This document shows positions 31,918-36,511 of a stretch of 36,511 nucleotides of DNA, piece by piece (position 1 is the stretch's first letter; every line of letters begins with the position of its first letter). The notes under the pieces were generated by a model. It had not been told where the DNA came from. It searched no databases and saw only the letters and a list, made by a program, of their open reading frames with translations. Where the stretch lies: assembly GCA_017848335.1 (NCBI GenBank), contig JAGDAX010000034.1:1-36511 (forward strand), read 5' to 3'. The translations under genes were made by a program, and so were the position numbers. The DNA comes from Clostridia bacterium (GTDB lineage: Bacteria; Bacillota; Clostridia; UBA1212).

Positions 31918-31921
31918 GCAA
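31893..31921 (-). promoter_or_regulatory. Promoter of the deoxyribosyltransferase-like/SanA-like operon
   Basis: TTGCAA (31916-31921), a 17-bp spacer and a perfect TATAAT (31893-31898) on the minus strand. The start near 31886 gives a leader of about 145 bases. The -10 box is the loop of an inverted repeat. Confidence 0.75.
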
Positions 31922-31950
31922 CGGCGGGCAGCTGAGGGATGGGAGCGAAG

Positions 31951-32113
31951 GAAGTGCCAAGTGCCGGGTGCGCTTTGCGGCGAATCTGATTCCGCGTCTG
32001 CATTTGATACCGTCAACTCCTAACTAAAATTTCATGGCTGATAACTCAAAATTCATGGCTGATAACTCGGAATTCATAACTCGCGCGGAACGCGCGGATG
32101 GCACCTGGCACTG
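31951..32113. repeat. Dispersed GC-rich intergenic motif, copies 4 and 5
   Basis: AAGTGCCAAGTGCCGGGTGC with GCTTTGCGGC (31951-31983), and TCGCGCGGAACGCGCG with GGCACCTGGCAC (32081-32113), flank the 21-bp array in a 646-base spacer (31740-32385). Beyond 32113 the spacer shows no gene that can be supported. Confidence 0.6.
32026..32084. repeat. 21-bp tandem repeat in the spacer before the cation transporter
   Basis: TTCATGGCTGATAACTCAAAA units start at 32031, 32052 and 32073, the third shortened. The flanking dispersed motif begins directly at the end of the array. Confidence 0.9.
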
Positions 32114-32385
32114 ACTTATTGATTTTTCCACCCCGATTTATTAAACTTTGTTCACAGCCGGCCAGGCGCGGCCGCGGTATTTCGACACGCTCCAATGACT
32201 CATGGCGATCACGGAAGCTTCAAAAATACCGGAAAGCCGTCGGCGCCGCCGTCACATTGTCGCGCATTCTGCTTCACAGGTTCTGCCGCCGTTTAATTCT
32301 TGGGCATTTCGAAAGCCGTCACGCGGTGGATCACATTTTCGGGCAAAATTAACTTAGGACTATCGTAAGCTTTACGGGGTTTTGT

Positions 32386-33558
32386 ATGGAAGATATCAGA
32401 GAACTTGTATCGGAGGGCCTTTCGGAGGAAAACCTTCAGAAGTCGTCACAGCGCGACAAGGTCATCATCAGGACGGGCATTATCGGGATCGTCACCAACC
32501 TGCTGCTGGCCGCCTTCAAGGTGGCGGTGGGGCTCGTTTCGCGCTCCATCGCGATCGTGCTGGACGCCGTCAACAACACGGGAGACGCCGCCTCCTCGGT
32601 GATAACCATTATCGGCACCAGGCTGGCCGCCAAGGAGCCCACCAAAAAACACCCCTGGGGCTACGGCCGGATCGAGTACCTCACGTCAATGATCATCTCG
32701 GTAATAGTGCTTTACGCGGGCGTGACGTCACTTGTCGAGTCGGTCAAAAAAATCATCAGGCCCGAAACGCCGGACTATACGATTCCCGCGCTGATCATCG
32801 TGGGGGTGGGCATTCTCGTGAAGATCGCCCTGGGCATTTACGTGAAGAAAACCGGCCGGAAGGTGTCCTCAGGAGCCCTCATCAATTCCGGGTCAGACGC
32901 CCTCAACGACGCGATAATATCAACCGCCACGCTGGTCTCCGCCATCGTCTTCATGATATTCAAAATCAAGACCGAGGCATACCTTGGCGCGATAATATCC
33001 GCCGTCATCATCAAGTCTGGCATTGAAATGCTCCTGGAGGCGCTGTCGAAGGTCCTTGGCGAGCGCGTGAGCATCGAAACCGGCCGCGAGGTCAGGAACG
33101 TCATCAATTCCTTCCCCGAGGTTCACGGCTCCTACGACCTGGTTTTCAACGATTACGGCTCCGACAAGCTGATGGCGTCCGTCCACGTCGAGGTGGCGGA
33201 CAGCCTTACCGCCAGGGATATCGACATGCTGACGCGCCGCATTACCGCGGAGGTGTACGTTAAGACTGGCGTTGCCCTGACCGCCGTCGGCATCTATTCC
33301 ATGAACACGAAGGACCCTGAGATCCTCGAGATCCGCGCCAAGGTTCACGATATCGTTTTCAGCCATCCGCACATCCTGCAGCTGCACGGCTTTTTCGTGA
33401 ACACGAAGACGAATTCGATCCAGTTTGACATTATTATCGATTTCGACGAGAAGGACAAGGCGGGGCTCTACCGCGCGATTCACGACGAGGTGGCCGCGAG
33501 CTTCCCGGAGCACAGGATATATATTTCGCTGGACAGGGATTTCAGCTTGAGCGAATAG
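32386..33558 (+). CDS. Cation diffusion facilitator (CDF) metal exporter
   Basis: A 390-residue metal/proton antiporter. Membrane helices occupy about 27-235. Helix 2 has VNNTGDAAS with probable ligands Asn63 and Asp67, followed by KKHPWGYGRIEY, the CDF signature. Helix 5 has NSGSDALNDAI with Asp171 and Asp175. The Asn/Asp ligand set is typical of manganese-type CDFs rather than zinc ones (inference). The cytoplasmic domain (PEVHGSYDLVFNDYGSDK and SVHVEVADSL) follows, then an extra domain (about 310-390) seen in longer members. ATG 32386 is preceded by a weak ACGGGG site. The last codons, DFSLSE and stop, are duplicated directly downstream. A terminator follows at 33680. Confidence 0.93.
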   Translation: MEDIRELVSEGLSEENLQKSSQRDKVIIRTGIIGIVTNLLLAAFKVAVGLVSRSIAIVLDAVNNTGDAASSVITIIGTRLAAKEPTKKHPWGYGRIEYLTSMIISVIVLYAGVTSLVESVKKIIRPETPDYTIPALIIVGVGILVKIALGIYVKKTGRKVSSGALINSGSDALNDAIISTATLVSAIVFMIFKIKTEAYLGAIISAVIIKSGIEMLLEALSKVLGERVSIETGREVRNVINSFPEVHGSYDLVFNDYGSDKLMASVHVEVADSLTARDIDMLTRRITAEVYVKTGVALTAVGIYSMNTKDPEILEIRAKVHDIVFSHPHILQLHGFFVNTKTNSIQFDIIIDFDEKDKAGLYRAIHDEVAASFPEHRIYISLDRDFSLSE

Positions 33559-33584
33559 AAATGGATTTCAGCTTGAGTGAGTAG
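33538..33584. repeat. 26-bp duplication of the CDF gene end, including the stop codon
   Basis: GATTTCAGCTTGAGCGAATAG (the final codons and stop of the CDF gene) is repeated at 33564 as GATTTCAGCTTGAGTGAGTAG. The duplicated copy is in non-coding DNA. A trace of a third GATTTG follows. Confidence 0.95.
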
Positions 33585-33613
33585 GATTTGCGCGCGATCC
33601 GCGGGAAGCGGGT

Positions 33614-33662
33614 TCCGTGCGATTCCCGTGAAGCGGTCTCCGTGCGATTCCCGTGAAACAGG
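33614..33662. repeat. 25-bp tandem duplication downstream of the CDF gene
   Basis: TCCGTGCGATTCCCGTGAAG starts at 33614 and 33639, preceded by related ATCCGCGGGAAGCGG. Confidence 0.85.
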
Positions 33663-33679
33663 CTGCATGATCAAATAAA

Positions 33680-33720
33680 CCCGGAAGCCTTATTTCTGTT
33701 GCGGCTTCCGGGTTTTATTG
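33680..33720. terminator. Bidirectional intrinsic terminator
   Basis: CCCGGAAGCC (33680-33689) and GGCTTCCGGG (33703-33712) form a perfect 10-bp stem with TTTTATTG after it and AATAAA before it. It can end the plus-strand CDF transcript and the minus-strand operon ending at 33834. Confidence 0.9.
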
Positions 33721-33800
33721 CGTTAAATCTCGTTTAATTTCGCTTTGTTTCGTTTAATTTCGCTTTAGTTCGCTTGATTTCGTTTGTTTTCGCTTGTTTT
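33721..33800. repeat. Eight in-register decamers next to the terminator
   Basis: Positions 33721-33800 are eight consecutive 10-bp units starting CGTTT, CGCTT or CGTTA, for example CGTTTAATTT and CGCTTTGTTT. The 10-bp spacing repeats a T-tract about once per helical turn. Confidence 0.9.
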
Positions 33801-33833
33801 CGCTGTTCAAAACCGCATCGAGACTGCGTCCAG

Positions 33834-34493
33834 TCAATCATAAAGCTTCGCCCTGGCTTCCGCCGTAAGCGCGCCCCTCTGGTCGTAGAAAATTGCCGCG
33901 GAGGAAGCCCCGCTGGTGACGTACCATCTGTCCGAGCCGTCAAACCTGCTGACCGTAATATTGACCTGATTGCCGCCGGCATTGCTCCTGATCCAATAAA
34001 CTATGTTGAGCCTTCCCAGCTGCTTGAAGCTTTGCCCGTTGATTGTCAGCGTGTTGGGTTCATTGTAGTGGAGCTCGACAGACAGCGGCAGCGGCGGCTT
34101 GAATCCGTTGGAGGCCTCTGCTCCCATGAAATATGCCCTTGGGAGCCATCTGTAATCGTCATCCTTAAGCCTCTCGTTGAAATAGGGGTCCCAGCCTGCC
34201 CTTCCGGCGCCTCCGCCCTCCGTGAAGCCTCTCCCAAACGGCTCAATGTCCGCAAAAAGATACTTCATCATACTCATTCCTGCATTGTAATCCGCCACAA
34301 GGCACATCACGCTGTAGGCAAAATACGCCGCCACGCTTCCCGGGTCGCTCACGTCAACGGACGCTTTAAGCTCGTCAAGGCTCTCCGGCATCTCCAGCGT
34401 CACGACACGGTTCTGCGTCCATTCCGCTTTAAGTCCGTACTCGTCCGCTTCGTTTTTCTTGTTTGAGGACATAATTTTATCAAAAAATCCCAT
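33834..34493 (-). CDS. Uncharacterised protein, possibly DUF6935
   Basis: A 219-residue soluble protein starting MGFFDKIMSS. A conserved-looking core runs from VDVSDPGSVAAYFAYSVMCL (about 47-66) through YRWLPRAYFMGAEASNGF and PLSVELHYN. The C-terminal half (GRLNIVYWIRSNAGG, RWYVTSGASSAAIFY) is beta-rich. The arrangement resembles DUF6935-type proteins of Clostridia, assigned from memory. No catalytic residues can be proposed. GGAGGAAATGAC precedes ATG 34493, a strong start. It is probably the last gene of an operon with the GNAT gene 43 bases upstream. Confidence 0.7.
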   Translation of the reverse strand: MGFFDKIMSSNKKNEADEYGLKAEWTQNRVVTLEMPESLDELKASVDVSDPGSVAAYFAYSVMCLVADYNAGMSMMKYLFADIEPFGRGFTEGGGAGRAGWDPYFNERLKDDDYRWLPRAYFMGAEASNGFKPPLPLSVELHYNEPNTLTINGQSFKQLGRLNIVYWIRSNAGGNQVNITVSRFDGSDRWYVTSGASSAAIFYDQRGALTAEARAKLYD

Positions 34494-34536
34494 GTCATTT
34501 CCTCCTTGAGAGATTGAGAGATTACGTAGATTAATT

Positions 34537-35121
34537 TTACAAGAATTTAACAAGCCTGTAAAGGCCGTTGCCGTGTTTGGTCTCCGGAGATTTCCCGGAC
34601 TTTTCCACGCATTTTTCCGGAGATTTCCCGGACTTTTCCACGCATTTTTCCGGAGATTTCCCGGACTTTTCCGTGCAATTTTCCTCTTCGCCGCTCCCTT
34701 CTTCTGCAAAGCCGAGGCGAAGGTAGAAACGAAGAGCGGTTATTGAAGCATCGAGAACGATTTTCCGGCACCCGCGAAGCAATGCCTCCGCTTCAAGCGC
34801 CTCCATGATGCTGCGCCCGATCCCGCGGCCCTGATACTCCGGGTCCACAAACAAGGCGCTGACCAAACCCTCGCCGCTTTCCTCCCGAAAAGAAATCCCG
34901 CCGCAGCCGCTTATCGCGCCGTCAACTGCCGCAACCTTAAGGAGCATGTTTTCAGCACGGCTGATGATATTCCCGGCGCTGTAGACACCGACAAGCCTTG
35001 CAATTTCCTCAGCGGGATAATCACGGCTGTTGGATATCCGCAAGGTTCTTCCTATCATAGCGGAAACCGCGTCCGCATCGCTCATGCTAAAATCGCGAAT
35101 CGTAATGCCTGAATTCTTCAT
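34537..35121 (-). CDS. GNAT acetyltransferase interrupted by an 11-residue tandem repeat
   Basis: A 194-residue N-acetyltransferase. The acetyl-CoA loop PEYQGRGIGRSIM lies near 100-112, followed by KIVLDASITALRFYLRLGF. Three copies of CVEKSGKSPEK (33 bp each) are then inserted, and the frame ends with HGNGLYRLVKFL, which looks like the missing last beta strand of the fold. The repeat therefore sits inside the domain, in the loop before the final strand. The substrate is unknown. ATG 35121 has a GGGGGC site upstream; the frame to 35163 is less likely. It groups with the DUF6935-like gene downstream. Confidence 0.85.
   Translation of the reverse strand: MKNSGITIRDFSMSDADAVSAMIGRTLRISNSRDYPAEEIARLVGVYSAGNIISRAENMLLKVAAVDGAISGCGGISFREESGEGLVSALFVDPEYQGRGIGRSIMEALEAEALLRGCRKIVLDASITALRFYLRLGFAEEGSGEEENCTEKSGKSPEKCVEKSGKSPEKCVEKSGKSPETKHGNGLYRLVKFL
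34583..34681. repeat. 33-bp tandem repeat inside the GNAT gene
   Basis: Three nearly identical units start at 34583, 34616 and 34649 (TCCGGAGATTTCCCGGACTT and following). The period is a multiple of three and keeps the acetyltransferase frame open. Confidence 0.97.
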
Positions 35122-35154
35122 AGAACGCCCCCGAGGAATGCTTCCGGAAATCAC

Positions 35155-35232
35155 AACGCACACTCACACTCACGCTCACACTCACACGCACGCTTACAAC
35201 GCATACTCACGCTCACAATGCACACGCACAAA
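35155..35232. repeat. Six-bp CACTCA/CACGCT repeat between the two GNAT genes
   Basis: About twelve degenerate hexamers (CACTCA, CACGCT, CACACG) upstream of the GNAT gene at 34537. On the minus strand they read GTGAGC or GTGAGT. Confidence 0.85.
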
Positions 35233-35295
35233 GCGCAAAGAACCCGCAGGCACACACGGCGCACGCAAATAAGTCGTTCCCGCGCGAAGGCAAGC

Positions 35296-35517
35296 CTACA
35301 GCACGCCCTTGTCCTTGGCGGTCTTAACGAGCTCCGCGAAGTCTTCGTAGTGCCACCCGTCCGTCGGCTTTTGGCAGTCTATATCTTTAAAAAAGCAGGC
35401 AGGGATCTCCTTCTGCCTGCGGTTTTTCAAAATGCACGGGGTGCAGCCCTTGTCATGATTTGAAGGATGGCACGGGCACGCAAAGTCCTTGCAGGTGCAA
35501 AAATCCGTATCTTTCAA
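35296..35517 (-). CDS. Cysteine-rich DUF6485-like protein
   Basis: A 73-residue protein with nine or so cysteines in the first 50 residues (FCTCKDFACPCHPSNHDKGC, TPCILKNRR, IPACFF), a likely metal or iron-sulfur binding pattern, then a short helix (YEDFAELVKTAKD). It matches the DUF6485 pattern as remembered; its function is unknown. No ATG exists at the right place. AAGGAG (35525-35530) lies seven bases before TTG 35517, which is the probable start; a TTG at 35520 is the alternative. It starts 41 bases after the upstream GNAT gene ends, so the two are cotranscribed. Confidence 0.8.
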   Translation of the reverse strand: MKDTDFCTCKDFACPCHPSNHDKGCTPCILKNRRQKEIPACFFKDIDCQKPTDGWHYEDFAELVKTAKDKGVL

Positions 35518-35558
35518 CAAGACTCTCCTTGTATCCACTGTCTGCAATCGCCGTCGGA

Positions 35559-36104
35559 TTACAGTTCCTTCCTCATGTAAATGAGCTCCTGATAGCCCGA
35601 AATCCTCGACTTGAAGCCTCTGGGGTTTCTGCCGAATTCCACGAAGCCGTCCTTCTTGTACATCGTGACAGCCCTTTCGTTGTCGGCAACAACGCTGAGC
35701 TCGATCTGCTCGTAGCCCGCATCCTTTGCGCACTCGACGCAGGCGTCCATAAGGGCCCGGCCGATTCCCAGGTGCCAGAATTCGCGGATAACACTGATTC
35801 CAAGCTCTGCGCGATGGCGCACCTTGAAGCTGTCACCCACGGCCGAAATACCCGCCATACCCACAAGCTCGCCGTCCACCTCCGCGACAATTTCCATCTC
35901 TCTCTCGCTGCCGGCTTTCTTCTCAAGATAGGCAATTTCGTCCTCAACGCTCGAGGTGTTCTCCTCGGGATACGTCAGAAGGTAATCGGTCTCTTCGCGC
36001 ATTTGAATAAACGCCTCGAGAGCTTCGCGGCCGTCATTGCCGGTGCCGTGTCTGAGTGTGCATTTGCGACCGTCCTTGAGGTCAACAGTTCTCATATATT
36101 CCAT
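35559..36104 (-). CDS. GNAT N-acetyltransferase
   Basis: A 181-residue acetyltransferase. The N-terminal strand RTVDLKDGRKCTLRHG is followed by an acceptor-side helix pair. EIVAEVDGELVGMAGIS and AELGISVIREFWHLGIGRALMD carry the GNAT core; the acetyl-CoA loop REFWHLGIGRAL stands in for the usual R/QxxGxG/A. ELSVVADNERAVTMYKKDGF completes the fold. It resembles ribosomal-protein or small-molecule acetyltransferases, but the substrate is unknown. AGGAGG lies eight bases before ATG 36104. It leads a minus-strand group with the DUF6485-like gene. Confidence 0.9.
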   Translation of the reverse strand: MEYMRTVDLKDGRKCTLRHGTGNDGREALEAFIQMREETDYLLTYPEENTSSVEDEIAYLEKKAGSEREMEIVAEVDGELVGMAGISAVGDSFKVRHRAELGISVIREFWHLGIGRALMDACVECAKDAGYEQIELSVVADNERAVTMYKKDGFVEFGRNPRGFKSRISGYQELIYMRKEL

Positions 36105-36141
36105 ACGTAAATCCTCCTGTGTGCGGGTTCGTTAAGATGCC

Positions 36142-36172
36142 CCTGTCGGTGATAAGGCGCTCCTGTCGGTGA
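36142..36172. repeat. 20-bp duplication in the leader of the last GNAT gene
   Basis: CCTGTCGGTGA occurs at 36142 and 36162 with similar flanks. The surrounding 36105-36320 leader contains further short GGCGCTTT/GCCTGCCTGA repeats and no gene. Confidence 0.7.
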
Positions 36173-36326
36173 CGCGAAACCGTTTTCGACCGGCCGCGGG
36201 CTGCAGCCTTTACGCCCCGGCTCCGCTTTTCGCGCTGTCTGACGTCTGCCCGGCGCTTTCAGGCGCTTTTAAGGCCTGCCTGAAGCCCTTCGCCGCCGTT
36301 TGACGCCGCCTGACCTGACACCGTAA

Positions 36327-36355
36327 ATGATACAAAAAACTGCCGCTTAAATCAA
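36327..36355 (-). promoter_or_regulatory. Promoter of the rightmost GNAT operon
   Basis: TTGATT (36350-36355), a 17-bp spacer and TATCAT (36327-36332) on the minus strand. It would give a 215-base leader. Confidence 0.55.
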
Positions 36356-36466
36356 GAAAATAGTTGCGAAGGTTCTACTCCCGTTTCCGTAATGGATTCG
36401 TCGAAATGGCGTTTATGCCGCGAAAGGTTCTTGACATGAGTGCGGCGTGATAGGCTTGTCTCGCCT

Positions 36467-36497
36467 GGCAAAAACGCCTTAAAGGCGCTATTTTGCC
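36467..36497 (-). terminator. Intrinsic terminator of a gene beyond the right edge
   Basis: GGCAAAA...TTTTGCC with an inner CGCC/GGCG stem and a 5-base loop. On the minus strand GGCG is followed by TTTTT. It probably ends a minus-strand transcript entering from outside the window. The stretch 36356-36466 shows no supported gene. Confidence 0.6.
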
Positions 36498-36511
36498 GGT
36501 TTTGCCTTAAA

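Noticed and set aside
32098-32352. 84-codon plus-strand frame before the CDF gene
   Set aside because: It starts in the dispersed repeat, has no ribosome binding site, and has an Arg-rich, motif-free composition.
2283-35232. Possible CRISPR arrays
   Set aside because: The tandem units are contiguous without unique spacers, the arrays are unrelated to each other, and no cas gene is present.
36364-36450. Short plus-strand frame at the right end resembling a protein tail
   Set aside because: About 28 codons without a start or a family match; it may be a gene fragment, but chance cannot be excluded.

Overview
The window looks like part of a chromosome from an anaerobic, Gram-positive-type bacterium, most likely an uncultured member of the Clostridia (Bacillota). 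The reasons are moderately high GC, strong AGGAGG-type ribosome binding sites, several lipoproteins, a CarD-type regulator, small Clostridia-type DUF proteins (judged from memory), and anaerobic redox proteins (2[4Fe-4S] ferredoxin, rubredoxin domain, ferredoxin:thioredoxin reductase). No phage, plasmid, rRNA or CRISPR locus is visible. Family names were assigned by reading motifs; no database search was run.

Layout. 1-3931 (mostly minus): edge-truncated ferredoxin behind a near-consensus promoter, a small lipoprotein resembling a subtilisin propeptide, a small frameshifted gene, and a two-gene redox operon (CrtI/RetSat-like flavoprotein followed by an FNR/[2Fe-2S] reductase). 4031-9334 (minus): a large lipoprotein alpha-L-rhamnosidase (GH78) and a lipoprotein endonuclease/exonuclease/phosphatase-fold hydrolase. 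9765-13827 (plus): promoter, leader, two overlapping genes for a heterodimeric ABC exporter, and a clear intrinsic terminator. 13966-18915: carbohydrate-related genes (CE15-like esterase, sugar isomerase/epimerase, SASA-type acetylesterase, galactokinase) surrounding a tRNA-Leu(UAG) gene linked to a 144-bp tandem repeat array. 19199-21391 (plus): CarD regulator and two membrane proteins. 21502-24869 (minus): truA, ROK sugar kinase, WbqC-like protein, small membrane protein. 25087-31739 (minus): thioredoxin with ferredoxin:thioredoxin reductase, metallo-beta-lactamase/rubredoxin fusion, alkaline phosphatase, short-chain dehydrogenase, SanA-like DUF218 protein, nucleoside deoxyribosyltransferase-like protein. 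32386-33558 (plus): cation diffusion facilitator. 33834-36104 (minus): DUF-type protein, two GNAT acetyltransferases and a cysteine-rich DUF6485-like protein.

The biology is that of a carbohydrate-scavenging anaerobe: rhamnosidase and esterases release sugars, galactokinase and the ROK kinase phosphorylate them, and ferredoxin/thioredoxin/rubredoxin proteins handle electrons.

The most unusual property is not a gene. At least twelve spacers or gene ends carry a tandem repeat of their own, with unrelated sequences and periods from about 6 to 144 bp. Several arrays start inside the last codons of a gene and carry copies of its stop codon, and two lie in frame inside coding regions. A separate GC-rich motif family is dispersed over four intergenic regions. 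These repeats are the best candidates for something undescribed here.
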